A stretch of DNA of 64,000 nucleotides, from positions 1 through 64,000 of the forward strand of contig MSJI02000671.1 of the NCBI GenBank assembly GCA_001931905.2, given 5' to 3'. The number at the start of each line of letters is the position of its first letter. Positions within the stretch are counted from its first letter, which is position 1. Below are positions 33,810 to 46,142 of this stretch, in pieces. The DNA comes from Cladosporium sp. IMV 00045 (taxonomy: Eukaryota; Ascomycota; Dothideomycetes; Cladosporiales; Cladosporiaceae). A program made the translations under genes and the position numbers. A model generated the notes under the pieces. That model was not told where the DNA came from. It saw only the letters and a program-made list of their open reading frames with translations, and made no database searches.

Positions 33810-35282
33810 CTACTTGAACCGCTGCTGCATCCTGTGCCTGTTTCTCGTGACTTGCTCATCAGCCGTGTCCGCCTTTCCGGAAATGCGGTCGAGCTGGGCG
33901 TTCTGGCTTCCGATAACGTCTCCGATGACCTTGCTGGCCATGTTGACGCGCTTGACGGTGTGGAGGGATCTCGCACTGGGGGAAAATTAGTCAGTAACCG
34001 TGATCATGACGATGTCCAATGTGGTACGGCTCCAAACTTACAGATTCTGCTCGATCTCATCTTCGTCCCGATCGTCGTCGCTGTCCGCTTCGAATTGGAA
34101 TTTGGAGCGCTCGAGCAAGCTGGCCTTTTGCGCGTGCGCTCTGCTGTTCATCTCTTTTTCGCTTTGTTGGATACGTTGGTTATCGGCGTACTTGTGGCTG
34201 CGGGTGATCTCTTCGATCGCGCGGTTCTGGTGGTGGCGTTCCATCTCGAGCTCGTGCTCCTTCGCGAGACGCTTCTCACGGTTGGTTCCTCGTTGGCCCT
34301 TGACGGGGAGGAACATGGTGCTGTTGGCCACGCTGTCGAGGACCCTGATGTCCCTGTCGGCCTTCTTCGCGGAGACATTGGATTGGTCGAGGTTGCGCTC
34401 GGCGTTGTAAAGACTCTCACCCTGGCGACCCAGGTTGCCGATGATACCCGTGGCGAGCTGGTCGAGGTTGTCGGCGGTGCCGACGAGGCCTCTTGTGGTC
34501 GCAACGTCCTGCTTCTTGATCATGCCGATTTCTTGCTTGGCAGCGTCAACGTCTTGATCTTCTTGCTCCTGCTCACTCAGACCTGGCCCGTAGCCGCCGG
34601 GCATCTCTGTAGATTCAAACCCGCCGCCAAAGCCGCTGCTGGCATTTCCGTAGCTCGTGTCCTGGCTCTGCTGTTGAGGTGGTGGCTGCTGTTGCTGCAC
34701 CCTCTTTGCGGCATCTCCGAACAGCTCATTCCTGCCAGCGTCTGTGCCCATGGTCTCCTGGCTGTTGCTTCTTCCCAGACCACCGTAGCCTCCAGCACCG
34801 CGCGCAGAGCTCGAAGCTCCGCCGTAAGGGTTCTCGCCGTATCCCCCACCCTGGCCGTAACTCGATTGTCCATATCCTCCATTCTGAGGAGCCCTGGGTG
34901 CTCCGCCACCGTAGCCTCCGGGAGGCACTGGGCTCTTGTCTCTGGGATGTTGACCGGGTCCAGAGTAACTGGGAGGAGGGCCACCAGCATCACCGCCATT
35001 CAGTGAAAGATTGCCGAACGAGTTGGTGGGGGGTTGGGAAAGGTTGCTGGGTTGGCGTGAAGGCTGGCTTGGTGCTGCATAGGGATCGTTGTAGTTGTTC
35101 TGGTTTGCGTATGGGTTTGAGCCGCCGGCCTTTGGAGGCGGGGCAGCGTAAGGGTTCGCGGAGGAGGGCGCGGGAGACGAGGGCTTGCTGGAGGTCGAGG
35201 ACTTGCTGCGACTTCCGAACAGGGAGCGTTTCTGGCTATCGAGATCCTCTCCCTTGTCCTTCTTGCCGAGCCAGGATGGCAT
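33810..35282 (-). CDS. SEC9: SNAP-25-type t-SNARE, Sec9 homologue
   Basis: Exon 1 is 35282-34042 and exon 2 is 33975-33810, joined by a 66-nt intron (GTAAGT to CCCAG). Total 468 residues. The N-terminal half is a disordered, Gly/Pro/Ser/Gln-rich region (many NPYA, GGYG and PPP tracts). It is followed by a Qb SNARE helix (AAKQEIGMIKKQDVATTRGL; GNLGRQGESLYNAERNLDQS) and a charged linker. Exon 2 carries the Qc SNARE helix (SLHTVKRVNMASKVIGDVIG then SQNAQLDRISGKADTADEQV) with a zero-layer glutamine. There is no transmembrane helix, as expected for Sec9, which works with syntaxin (Sso) and synaptobrevin (Snc) in fusion of secretory vesicles at the plasma membrane. The start MPSWLGKKDKG matches the conserved fungal N-terminus as I remember it. 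Confidence 0.93.
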
Positions 35283-35877
35283 GGTGGATGGTGGGTTGTT
35301 CGAGTCGTCGGTGACGAAGCTTGGAGAAGGTGCTTGACTGGGAGAAAGTGGTATCGCTGAGATTGAGTAGCAGAAGGCGAAGGTGAGTGTGATATGGCAG
35401 CAAGGTAAGTGAAGTAGTGTGAGGATTGACAGTTCAGGAGAATGGTGAGACGACGCTGTGAATTAGTCGAGAAGGCAGCGGCTCCAAATAGACGACGACG
35501 CAGCGCCAGTGGCGGAGCCGAGCTGACCCTGAATATGATCTGATGCGCCCCCGCATTCAGGCACTCACTGCAACGACAGTGACTGGACTTCAGGCAACAA
35601 AGAAATTGGAGAAACATTGAAGAGACATTCAAAATCGGCAACAACATCATGAGAAAAAGTACAGGGATCGTGAACGATTCGAGATGAAGACGTATGTTCA
35701 ATGCCACATTGTTCTCTCGCATTTTCTATGATACACAAGGCTGAACACACATTCTTCAACTTCATCCCGCAGGCGTCAGGCGCCCAAATATCTCAAACAT
35801 CTTTCTGTCTGCGCCATGTCATCAAGACACAGCCTCGCGTCGTCTGCCTGTACTCTGTCCATCGCTTGTCTCTCAAT
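35283..35877. other. Intergenic between U2AF65 and SEC9
   Basis: Contains the SEC9 5' region and the U2AF65 3' region. A minus-strand frame covering 35000-35722 overlaps SEC9 in a different phase and is not a gene. Confidence 0.5.
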
Positions 35878-37610
35878 CTACCAGGCATTGATATCGAAAT
35901 ACTCCTCGCCGAAAAACGTCACGACAACCGTGCGGTCGGCAAACTTCCTACCAGCGAGTGCAGCAAGCGCCTTCTGCGCCGAAGCTGGGTCTTCATATTT
36001 GACGTAGATCTTGCCGATGCCCGGAGACTGTCTGGAGCCAGTGGGGCGTGGCATCTTAGTTTCGAGGACTTTGCCATATTTGGCGCACTCGTCCTTGACG
36101 TCGTCGAGAATTTCTGGAAAATGGTCAGTTGGTGGGATTCAGGAGAGCGGTGGTGACTGTTCTTACCCTCCGATTCGTCCGTGTCCATCAGTTCTTCCGG
36201 CGTGATCATGTTCATCAGGCACAGCACTCTGCCAGCCTCGGCGTCTGCCTTGGCCTGTGTGCCCGCCATCAGACTCATCGCGTTGACACTCATCTCTCCG
36301 CTCACTTGCTGGATACCAATACTCGCGCGCTTGACCTTCAAGGCGGCGTCGCCGAGTTCCATCCCGTTCAGACTTTCCACCGCCGCATCCGTGACGCTTG
36401 AATCCATGTACTCGCAGAAGGCGATTCCTCTGCTCTGCTCGGAGGCAGTGTCTTTGACCAAAACGAAGGATTTCAGCTCGCCGAAAGACTGAAGGAGCTC
36501 TTGCATCTGTTCATCGTTGAGGTAGATTGGAATGTTCGTAATGCTGATCTTGTTCTGCGTGTCCGGAACGACGGTAGAGAGAACGCCAGCCTCATGCTGA
36601 GTCTCATCAGTCACGGTCGGCACGATGTAGTCCTTTGGTCTTCCAATTTGGAGGCCCTTCTGTGTGCCGTTTGACTCGCCATTGCTGGTGTCCATGCCTT
36701 CTGGCTCCATACTGATGCCATCCAAGGCCATGGCGTTGGTAGCATCCTCTGAAGTCTTGAACTCCAACAAAGCATAGCCTGACGAATTGTTGACTTGGGC
36801 GGAGACGCAAGGATCGTTGCCCTTGGTGACGTTGAGGCCATTGAGCTGCAGGTTGAAGAAGGCACTGACACTCTCGTCCGTGGCAGACGCAGGCAGGTTG
36901 TGAGCGAACAGGCGTTTCGATTGGCGGGCGGTAGACGGCTTGAGAGCATTGGTGCTGGCCTGGTTGCCGGGCTGGTTCATAAACGCCTGCAACTTGGACG
37001 GATCCATCGCTTGCTGCCTGGGAGCACCGGGCAGGGGGAACATGCCCGACAGCTTGGCTTGCTCGGCTGTCACATTCTCGTATCCGGGCGGCTTGATATC
37101 CCACTGATTCAACCTGCGCTTGCGAACAAGCACGGATGGAACGTCAGTAAGATCAGGCGTGGGCTCTTTGGGCTTGCGCGGAGGAGGCGATGCGCTCTTG
37201 ACGCGCGACTGGCGTTCCATTTGGCGCATGTCATCGTTGTCGCGAGCTCTGTCTTCGCCTCTGTGATCACGGTCACGGTCTGCACGCCTGTCGTCACGTC
37301 GGCCTCCCCTGCGGTCGTCGAACAAGTCCCTGTCGCGGCGGTTGTCGCGTCTGCGGTCTCCGTCATCTCTTCTCGCGTCCCTTCTCGCAGCGCCGCGGTC
37401 CCAATCCCTGTCACGCCTGTCCCTTCCTCCTTGGTATCTGTCTTCGCGCTCCCGCTCTCTGTAGTCTCGGCTGGAGGAGTACGAGTCTACGTCTCCAAAA
37501 TCCCTACGGCCTCCTCCACCGCGAGGCGAGCGCGAACGCCTGCGCCTGTCTCCCCCATCACGGTCGCGTCGGCGGTCATCGCGGGAAGACTGCATCCGGC
37601 GGTCAGACAT
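35878..37610 (-). CDS. Splicing factor U2AF large subunit
   Basis: Exon 1 is 37610-36167 and exon 2 is 36113-35878, with a 53-nt intron (GTAAGA to TTCCAG); 559 residues. I start at MSDRRMQSSRDD, directly before the Arg/Asp/Ser-rich (RS-like) domain, residues 1-150. Next comes the U2AF35-interacting motif (RKRRLNQWDIKPPGYENVT) and RRM1 (KRLFAHNLPASATDESVSAF). RRM2 has the RNP-like strands ISITNIPIYLN and GIAFCEYMDSS. The C-terminal U2AF-homology-motif RRM (VLCLMNMITPEELMD; GKIYVKYEDPASAQKALAAL) ends in VVTFFGEEYFDINAW, as is usual for U2AF65. The protein binds the polypyrimidine tract and recruits U2 snRNP to the branch site, in the nucleus. The U2AF35-contact tryptophan is present. Confidence 0.95.
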
Positions 37611-38724
37611 TGTGATCTGATCTTGCGGATGTGTCGTGGTGTGTGTGCGAACTCTTACGGAGTGTTCTGAGAGGATCTTTGGGCGGTTCGAGGATGTCTG
37701 GTGAGCCTGGAAGAATGAGCTCGTCGGGTGAGAAGGCCCAAGCACCGAGTCGCGTCAATCGCTGACTGAGACGCAGTTCAGGGCTGTGAGGAGAGGCAAA
37801 GATGGCGAAAGGGTGATATGATATGGCGGCTGTTCACAGATGTCCGCTACATGCCTATGGACCTAGCAACAAGAACTTGAGAAGCTGGAGAGCTCGGGTC
37901 CACTTCGGCGCGAGCCGCGGAGCCGCCGACCGCTGACCCCCCACCGCCGTTGTTAGACTTTGGTGCCTAAGCGAACAACGATGAAGGGAGATACCACACA
38001 TCATCGTTCAGGACTCGCACACAACTCCTCTAGCCTCAACACTGTTGCATAACGCGGGCAACAAGAGTGTCTCACGTGCATGGGGCGACTCCATTGACTC
38101 CACGAACCATCACCACGCTGACATACCATGGGCGAGCCGCATGGGTGAGCCTAAAGAGTGACGTCCTAAACCAAAGTCGCCGCTGGAATCGGATTATCGA
38201 CGCGATCGTTTGCCTTCTTGCTCGTGTGGAGGCCACGAGACCACACAAACCCAACCAGAGCGAAGCTACCTTGATCTTGCAAGCAAGATAGAACCGCCAT
38301 TGTATGTGCGTTCGTTCAACCTGCAAATGGCGCTCGCTTCTGCCGGCTCAGCACTAGCCGAAGACATTCGGGTCAAGCACATGCATTTTCGCCCGATGCC
38401 CTTTGCAATGACACGGAAGAGGCTGGCACCCAAGCCAAATCTCTTGTGCCCTCTCCTCTCGTCGACTTGTTTGTTGCACGTCACTCGTCGATGCCCTTCA
38501 AACTTGCTTTCGTCTAGCAAACCCCGCAAAGCCAAGTGAGATCGCCTACGGAAAAATAGCCCTCTTGCACTTTACTTCATGTGGAGCCGTAAACATGGCC
38601 TCTGGTATGATCGGTCCTCGGGTGAATGATGCGCGGAAACCAGCTTGGCCCTGGTATATCAATACAGGGGAAATGCTCCTTCGTACGGCCAGTCTGAGAT
38701 CAGCAGCCTCAACTTACATTCACA
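37611..38724. other. Divergent intergenic region
   Basis: Lies between U2AF65 (minus) and the GH43-type gene (plus) and probably contains both promoters. No coding sequence is supported. Confidence 0.5.
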
Positions 38725-40263
38725 ATGCTGTCTGTGAAAACGGCCCTTGTCGGGCTTCTTGTCAGTTCTTTTGCCTCTGCCAAATGGATTGTCCCAGCTG
38801 GCAGATGGCGTGACACGGACGGTGGAATCATAAATGCCCATGCTGGTAGTGTCACCTGGGATCACATCACTGGAAAGTACTTTTGGTTTGGTGAATACAA
38901 AACCGAAGAGCAAGAGGAGGGAGGTGGCGTTACCGTGTACAGCTCGGACGACCTTGGAACCTGGCAGTACCATGGACTTGCATTGGGTAGGTATTGTGAA
39001 GCCAAAAAGTGTTCTACCATCCACTAACAACTCCATGCAGCTCCCGAGGAAGGCCATCCCTATATCTCACCTGACATGATCATTCAGAGACCGAAGGTTG
39101 TCTACTCCGAGGTCGAGCAACAATACCACATGTGGTGGCACGCCGATAATGCAACCTATGGTCTGCTGCTCCAAGGCCTAGCTACATCGCCCAATATCAC
39201 CGGACCATACAGCTTTGTCGACGCCACCGCACCCTTGGGCAATTGGTCTCAGGACTTCGGAATGTTCACCGATTACAAAGACAACCAGACGTATGCCTTG
39301 TATTCCAACGGAGATAGTGTCGAAGGACGCGACGTGTACATCAGCTCTTTCAACGATGAACTCACCGAAATCGAGTCTGTCGTTCACCGCTTCAACAAGT
39401 ACGACCTCGAGGCTCCGACGATCATCCAGACAGACAAGAGTTACTATGCCCTCATGAGCCACAAGACGGGCTACCGACCCAACAATGTGGTCGCATTCCG
39501 CTCCGATTCCCTCTCTGGACCCTGGTCCCAACCCTTCATGATCGCAGATCCTTACACTCGCACCTACAACTCGCAGTCGGGCTTCTCGCTCCGTATCGTA
39601 GGAACCGAGAAGACCACGTATCTCTACCTCGGCGACCAGTGGGATCTGCGCTCCGTCTGGGACAGTCGATACATCTGGCTTCCCTTGACGGTCGACGATG
39701 AGAACAATGCCGTTTCGCTAGACTGGCACGACGTCTATGACCTTGACGTCAAAACGGGCGTCGTCACATCTGTGAACGGTACCACGTACGCCGGTTGCGA
39801 CGCCTCGGTCTCTGGCTCGGCGTGGAAGCAAGAGGCCAACTTCGCCACTGGCGGACGAATCGTGACGGGTATCTCAGGTAATGACAGCACGGTGACCTTC
39901 TCCGGCGTCAAAGGCAGCGGCAAAAAGCAATGGGTCTCGTTCTACTACCAGAACACAGACGACTTTGGATTTGGAGACCAGCCGGGCGGCACCCCGGATC
40001 GCATTGGAGGCACGTGGCAGATCCGGCGCATCAGCAGCGTGGTGGTCAACGGCAACGTTACCGGCATGCACACCCTGTACCAGCGCGATACCCACAAGGG
40101 AATCATCATGTCCACCCCGCTGGAATTGGATCTCGCAGACGGCGAAAATGAGATCACGGTCGGTGGGCTGGACAATGGGAACGGGACCAGAGGTGCGGAT
40201 TTGGATCGCATTGTGGTCTTCCCCGCCGAGGAGGACTGGAATGTTTCGGCGGAGCCCTACTGA
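38725..40263 (+). CDS. Secreted GH43-type beta-propeller glycosidase with C-terminal carbohydrate-binding module
   Basis: Exon 1 is 38725-38986 and exon 2 is 39041-40263, with a 54-nt intron (GTAGGT, CTAAC, GCAG); 494 residues. The signal peptide is MLSVKTALVGLLVSSFASA. The first about 320 residues read as a five-bladed propeller: RWRDTDGGIINAHAGSVTWD at the start, KYFWFGEYK, RPKVVYSEVEQQYHMWWHAD, APTIIQTDKSYYALMSHKTG and YLGDQWDLRSVWDSRYIWLP. This matches glycoside hydrolase family 43, most like the exo-beta-1,3-galactanase-related subgroup. The last about 140 residues (GGRIVTGISGNDSTVTFSGV to RGADLDRIVVFP) resemble a CBM35-type beta-sandwich. Such enzymes trim arabinogalactan side chains in plant cell walls. 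Subfamily and substrate are inferred from pattern only. Confidence 0.85.
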
Positions 40264-40881
40264 GCAGGAGGTATGTCCTCGATGGAATGCTACGAGCAAC
40301 GATGCTGAGTCAGCAAGCTTGACATGCTTTCTTGCTGTAAGCTCGTAGTCACTCGCTCCACGCGAAATGTGCCTTCATCAACTTTAATCTTCATAGAAAA
40401 TAGATAAAACACAAATCAAGTTGCAAGATATGCCTATGTGGACCGATGTCGACGATTATCCCTGCGCATTTGTGCCAAAGCTCACCGTTACTATGTCGCC
40501 TATCACTTCCTGGCCTCACTATCGCATCCAACCCCGAAGTTATTACAAGCAGCCTTTGGCATTACCTTTCACCAGCTCCCCTACGACCCTAGAAGCACGC
40601 TCACAAGCAAGCCTACTCTGAGAATGAACATGTTCAATCCAACACCCCAGTACTCCGCTTTCGTCCGATCGTCTTTGTCTCCTCATGCTTGCATGCGTTT
40701 TGGCGTCAGCTGTGGCTCAATGCGGATTCAGCCTTTGTTCAAAACCCAACACAATACCATGTGAGCAAGTAGACGAAGAATAATCAATCCCGCCCACTCA
40801 AAATCTCCCTGAGTCCACCCCGTCACATTTTGGATAGCCCATCACTCACGCAGCGGCCGTCTCAGTGACCCAAACGAAACG
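40264..40881. other. Intergenic, promoter of the small secreted protein
   Basis: No coding sequence is supported. Confidence 0.5.
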
Positions 40882-41528
40882 ATGAAGAACATCCTGACCC
40901 TCCTCATCCTAGCCCTCGTGGCCACTCTGGCCCTCGCCTCCCCAGAGGCCATGGCCGAGCCCGAGCCCGCCAGCACCAACTGGCGTGGCAACAAGGGCCT
41001 CAGCGACGTAGGTCCATCCGACTGGAGGAACATCATCGTCTTGACGAGATACACGCGTACTGACAAACATCGTTTCAACACAGTGGGGCAAAGCCGCCTG
41101 CAAAAAGCGCGCGCCCAACGTCCAGGCCGCCATCGAGCGGTACTGCAGGTGGACCGCGATCACCAAAGGTTTCGTACGTTGACCCCGTCTGCTTCGAGGA
41201 ACAAGTCAAAGGGCGATGTCCCGAGGAAGAATCGCATTCAAAAGCTAACACCTCCAAGCTCATCCCCGGCGGCCGCGGCAACCGCGTCGAACGCAACGGC
41301 AAAGCCGCCGTGTCCATCAAGGGGAGCTGCAATCCGCCTCAGTACCTGCCATGGGTAAGTCAGCGTTGGGAAAAGGATTGTTCCGCACCACATGGATAGC
41401 TAACGATCGGCCAGGACATCTGCTTCAAGCAGTTTTACAGCATGTGCGTTTCTGGCAATGGGCGTGGCGAGAACTCGCGCCAGTATGGGCGGAAGAGGTG
41501 CCAGAGGTGGAGTATTGTCAACCACTGA
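40882..41528 (+). CDS. Small secreted six-cysteine protein, candidate effector
   Basis: Four exons: 40882-41007, 41084-41173, 41259-41354, 41415-41528. Lengths are 126, 90, 96 and 114 nt, so every intron falls exactly between codons. The product is 141 residues. Residues 1-20 are a strong signal peptide (MKNILTLLILALVATLALAS), followed by a short acidic Pro/Glu stretch. The mature part is strongly basic and has six cysteines: WGKAACKKRAPN, ERYCRWT, KGSCNPPQYLPWDICFKQFY, SMCVSG and KRCQRW. The even cysteine count, one per loop, suits three disulfides. All donors and acceptors are canonical and the frame stays open to the TGA. I do not recognise a named family, though similarly spaced small secreted proteins are common in ascomycetes. 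Size, secretion and cysteine content fit an apoplastic effector or antimicrobial peptide; this is inference. The nearest upstream gene is a secreted GH43-type enzyme. Confidence 0.78.
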
Positions 41529-42104
41529 TCGAGCTAGGTGGATGGGAGAGGGGCGTGGAGCTGGACTAGATTTGTTGGAGGCGTTAGACTGGATACAAGT
41601 ATTCGATAAAGAATCTCAAGAAGTCTTGCCCAATGTTAGATCCGTGAGTTCTTTATACTTAAGAAAGTGCTGATGAGGCGTCTCATGCTTTATAGTGTCA
41701 AGTGCTTATCTTGATTTACGAAGACGCCATCGTCTCGACTATGCTGTGTCTTTCCATTTCTTCGATCTCGATCAAAATTACCTATACAAAAGGGATTACC
41801 TCAACCCATGCCTGACCGATTGCGCCGCTTTTACCGAAAAGGGTATATCCCGTGGCATGCTGTGATTATTAACCGATTTGTGTAATATGTTTGGGGTTTT
41901 GTTTTCTTTCATGAAGAATGCGCCGTCAATGCTCCTCCTCTGAGGTCCTTGAATCCCTGTGCGAGCGCCCCACCCCGGACATAGAAGAGATACGAGACAG
42001 ACTATTAGACAGGCGAAATAAGAAAGGAAAAGAAAGAAAGAAAGAAAGAAAGAAAGCCGTGGTGCCTGAGCGATTGTCATGAAAGCCGATATCGGCAAAT
42101 GGCA
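41529..42104. other. Intergenic, convergent 3' ends
   Basis: No coding sequence is supported. It contains the GAAA microsatellite. Confidence 0.5.
42021..42056. repeat. GAAA-type microsatellite
   Basis: A run of tandem GAAA/AAAG units, nearly pure over about 36 nt, in the 3' region shared by the secreted-protein and vezatin-like genes. Confidence 0.85.
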
Positions 42105-44099
42105 TCATATCGAGGTGATTCTGGTTCCTCCGTGGATGCCTTTCTTGGGTCGTAGCGTGATGACGTTCTCGAGCTCCTTCAGCATGCTGGTGTTTGCTTC
42201 GCGACGTGCCATCAGACTTGTGCGCCTCTCGCGCTCTTGGTTCATTTTGGTGATCCTCTCCTCGCGGGTGAGAGAGGAGCGCTTTTTGGGCATTGCAATA
42301 GCTTCGAAGACGGCCTCACCTTCCTCTGAAGGAGTGGTTGCCATACTCGATCGATTCGATTTTATGTCTTCACTATCGCCTGACAAGAGCTTCAGGGCAT
42401 TGGCCGGTGACCCATCTTCGTCTACTGCTGTCAGACCGCCAAGCGATGAGACAGGTGAACGCAGTGCTGACGAGTTCGAGGCAAGAGAGAGACGCTTCTC
42501 TTGACGTGAAATGTTTGACTGTAAGCTTGCTTTGCCAGCTTCCCAAGCTTGCATCAAGTCTTTCAAGTCGGTGCCGATAGAGTCGTACTGAGCCATCAAG
42601 TTCGGGCCAACATCTGTGAGATCATCCGAAGATTCTATCGAGCGGCTCGTTTCTTCCCTCAACACCTGCATCTTCGCTTGCAGCCCTCGAATGCCAGATG
42701 ACAAAGCCGAGATTTTACGCACTTGACTCCGCATATTATCGCGAGCGGGACCGGTAGTCGGAGATTTCATGGCAGGAGTACTGGGTACACTCAGAGTCTC
42801 CATCTCGGCCATGACGGACTGAATCTTGTCTGCAGAGCTTGCTAATGTGTTACTGAGTGATATCAAAAGCTCGGTAGCTGTGCGCCAGCGTGTGAAATCT
42901 GGTTTGCTGCCGTCTGCTTCGAGAGACATAAGGGCGGAGACGGCCACACGGCGGAGTATGCTCGCTCGGTATCCCAGCACGCGGAGCGATTTCAGGGATT
43001 CCGGGTCGTCTTCAAGGGCTGTCAGAGCCTCTGGTCCGGACGCATCCTGCGCATCCTGCGGGTTGATGTCGTAGACGTCGAAATACCGGTCCAGGTCGTC
43101 CTCGTCAATCAGGGTGCGAAGTGTTGCGATTCCAGCAATACATGCCGGAATAATCGAACCGTATGCCTTGTGGAGCACTTTGCGCAGTCTAGCACAACGT
43201 CTGGCAGGGCCGCTATCCTCGAGCCTCGAAACAGGGGGTAAAGGCGTGCTCAGCCGGTAGCCCTTCGAGACCAATTCAACTTCTTGTATGAACTGCAAAG
43301 CGCTCGAGCTTGAAATTTCGAAGGCTTGCCAATTCGTGGTCAAATTGTTGGCGCCGTCAACGGCTTGCTGGCGGAGGTATTTCAGCCACTGTCTCCTCAC
43401 GTATGCGTAGCCTATGAGGGCGAGCAGGGCAAAGATAGTCACAACCAAGGTTATCCGGCCTTTGCTGAAGTATCCACCTTTGGCCGAGCGTGCCCAATGT
43501 ATTAACCATACTGTTGCGAAGGCGATCGCCGCTGTTCCAAGCGCACCATACAAGCTGTTCGCATTATTGAATATTGCCGGCTCGCTTGCCACGCCGTCTG
43601 TGCTCTGAGTCGAGACTGAAGTGGGTGGTGGTAGAGAGCCTTGGTCGAGGTATTCATTCAGAAGCTGTGAGGCTACAAGTGTGTAGCGGAAGTGCTCCAG
43701 GAACTTTTCGTTGTCGGTTCTTCCTAGACGGGAGTTGACGGCGGTCGACCAGGCATTGTGGAAGCGTGCGAGGGAAGCTCGTCCGGTAGTTGGCGGCTCG
43801 ACACGGATGGGTGGGAGGATCTTCCGGCGCAGACGTGAGGATGGTGCGGGTAGTGTGTTCGAAGGAGCGAAAGACACAGGCTCATCGGCGTCGCGTGCGC
43901 GCAGAGACGGGCTCTGTTCGAGGTCGCTGTCGTTGTTTGGGTCGTAGGAGCCCTCGCCTGGGCAGGGGCGTCAGTACGCTGCGTGGGTGCGTTGTTGGAG
44001 CCAACATATGGACTTTGGAAGACACAAGAGAGTAGGGCAGGTAGACAAACCTTCGAGGTAGGCAGCTAAAGGAGTGCCTTGGGCGTAGATGGGCTCCAT
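42105..44099 (-). CDS. Vezatin-like myosin-binding membrane protein
   Basis: Exon 1 is 44099-44051 (MEPIYAQGTPLAAYLE) and exon 2 is 43957-42105, with a 93-nt intron ending TGCCCAG; 633 residues. The join E-GEGSYDPNNDSDLEQSPSLR is in phase and gives an ATG start that the long second exon lacks. Two hydrophobic helices lie close together (SLYGALGTAAIAFATVWLIH and ITLVVTIFALLALIGYAYVR), followed by a long helical, charged region (FEISSSSALQFIQEVELVSK; ATELLISLSNTLASSADKIQ) and a Ser/Glu-rich C-terminal part ending in a basic coiled segment (TREERITKMNQERERRTSLM). This is the plan of fungal vezatin-type proteins related to the peroxisomal myosin receptor Inp2, which link a membrane to a class V myosin. 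Peroxisomal location is inferred from the family only. Confidence 0.75.
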
Positions 44100-46142
44100 T
44101 CCATGGCTTTATCGCAGTGTTTCTTCTAAGGAATGCGCGCAATGAGGGGTATCAGGCGATGCTGTAAGTGCTGATGTAAGGCTGAGAGAAAGTATGGACA
44201 GGGGATGCGTTTAAGGAAAGTGGATGTATGCTTTGTTGTGTTTGTTTTGGTTGTCACGCGTGATGTTGTAGAGTGAACGACATGGCTGGAGATTGCGTCG
44301 CACCACATGTCCTGGAGGTGGAGAGAGACTGGGATGCCGTGACCGTTGACAAGCGAACGCCTGCAGCCCCTGGATCAGCCCGTGCAGAAGTGGAGGTGGA
44401 CCGTCATTTGGTCTGATTGACGTTCTAGAGGTTTTGTTTACGATCTCGTCCAAAAATAATATGCTTGTCCTTGTATTCTTTCTCCTCGTCGCAGCCTTGT
44501 AGCGGCATAACAATGCTAGAAACAGTGAAATGAAGCATCGACTTCTTCATCCGGACGCAGCACATATCAACACATTATTCATTATGAGCAACACAAAGGC
44601 CTATCGTCATTCCAGCCCAACGGCGTCATCCGATGCCCACCGACCTCGGTGTCTCAAGGCGTACAATGATCTGGTCAACTTTTCTATCAAGACGTCCGCC
44701 AACATCTGCATGTGCGACGTAGATGGCGTATGAATCTCAAGCACTCGGGATCACTATTTGAGAACAAACTCGAAACGAACACAAATGTTCTGCACAGCCC
44801 CGAGCGCACGGAGATTGGCACCAGAGGTAGATCTACCGCCGGCATAGGGCTCTGTGCTATCCCCGTCACAAGGCTGGCCATGCTGCGAGATTCGAGGCTC
44901 TGAGGCTTCACATGAAATTCGTCTGTTGAGATGGTATTCTTTGGACAGTCGAGTGCTTACAATGCAGCACTGTATTGATCATTATTCAGACAAAGTGCGT
45001 GACATCAGAGGTAGATCGAGTGTATGTAATCAAATCAAATCTAGTTCATCTGTGCCTTAGAACATGTAGTAGTATGTATGGTCTGCGGAACAGCGCGGCT
45101 GACAAAGCTCACCACACTTTATGTACAGGAGGTACCTTATCATGTCACCTCTCGGCTCAAACATTTGGCCGCCCGTCAGCGAAGGCAACGGCAGCAGTTA
45201 CCGACCGTTGCTTATGAAGGATTTCGGCCAAATATGGTTCGGCTTTTCAAGACTAAAACAAGCCAGATATTTTCGCCGTCTTGCTCGGACGTCACTTCTT
45301 TTCAACTCCTTCTACTCGGCTACGTTTCTAAAGATGTCACGTCTCGAGCGGAATGTACAGCAGAACAACAGTGAAGTCAAGATATCGATGATTAATCACT
45401 CCGGCTCGGATGCTCATGTACATGTAGTCTCGACGTCGAACGCTTCGTAATCACTTCAGCTAAGTCACTCTCACGATAGGCTCCAACTTCACTTCACCCA
45501 TACAGCCTTGCGCGACCGCTGGGTTTCATCGTGTCATCCGTCCAAGCCACAATGACAGCCCTACTGCTTATGTTGACAATTATCTACAACTATTCGGCCG
45601 GCAGCTTTTCAACGTAGATCTTCCCTCAAACAGACGAGGCCTTGCGTGCCGTCGATAAGATGTTTCTATCTAAAAGACCCAGATGCCGCTCCCTTCGCTC
45701 TCCCCGAAGAAACAAGCGTTGCCATATCGACCTAACGATGTCGGCATGATCAGACATGGCGCTGGAATCGAAACTTCGACTGCAGTACCTGGCATCCTTC
45801 AAGGTCGACGCGGCTTCGGGCTTCGCCACAATTCGTCCTTTACCGATTCCACTCGTCCGATCCACAAGTTGTTATATCAAGAGCATCTCCGAATCTTGCA
45901 TAAAAGCCAAGGACATCTGTCTGTCAGACCGAGAAAGAACACGCGAGCTGCGTGATAATATCACTAGCCCAAGGGCGACACCGAACAAAATTGCGATATC
46001 GACAATCGCGAATGCGAATCGGCAGCCTGGTTGTGTTCGAGATTTTATAAAACGCGAGGTTGTGAGCTCCGATGCTGCTGTCGAAAATGCCTTCAATCAA
46101 CAGACAGCATCAAACACCGACAGTTACAACCTCCAAGCCACG
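44100..46142. other. Gene-poor intergenic region
   Basis: About 2 kb without a supportable gene. A plus-strand frame at 45121-45450 (109 codons) overlaps another frame at 45078-45374 and has no motif. The frame of the following TPR-like gene is open back to 45756, so a longer N-terminus or 5' exon is possible. Confidence 0.4.

Noticed and set aside
33723..35006. Long open frame (427 codons) on the plus strand
   Set aside because: It is antisense to SEC9 and arises from the biased codons of its Gly/Gln/Ser-rich region. SEC9 has clear SNARE motifs and an in-phase intron; this frame has none.
36795..37670. 291-codon plus-strand frame opposite U2AF65
   Set aside because: Val/Ala/Ser-rich antisense shadow of the RS-like domain.
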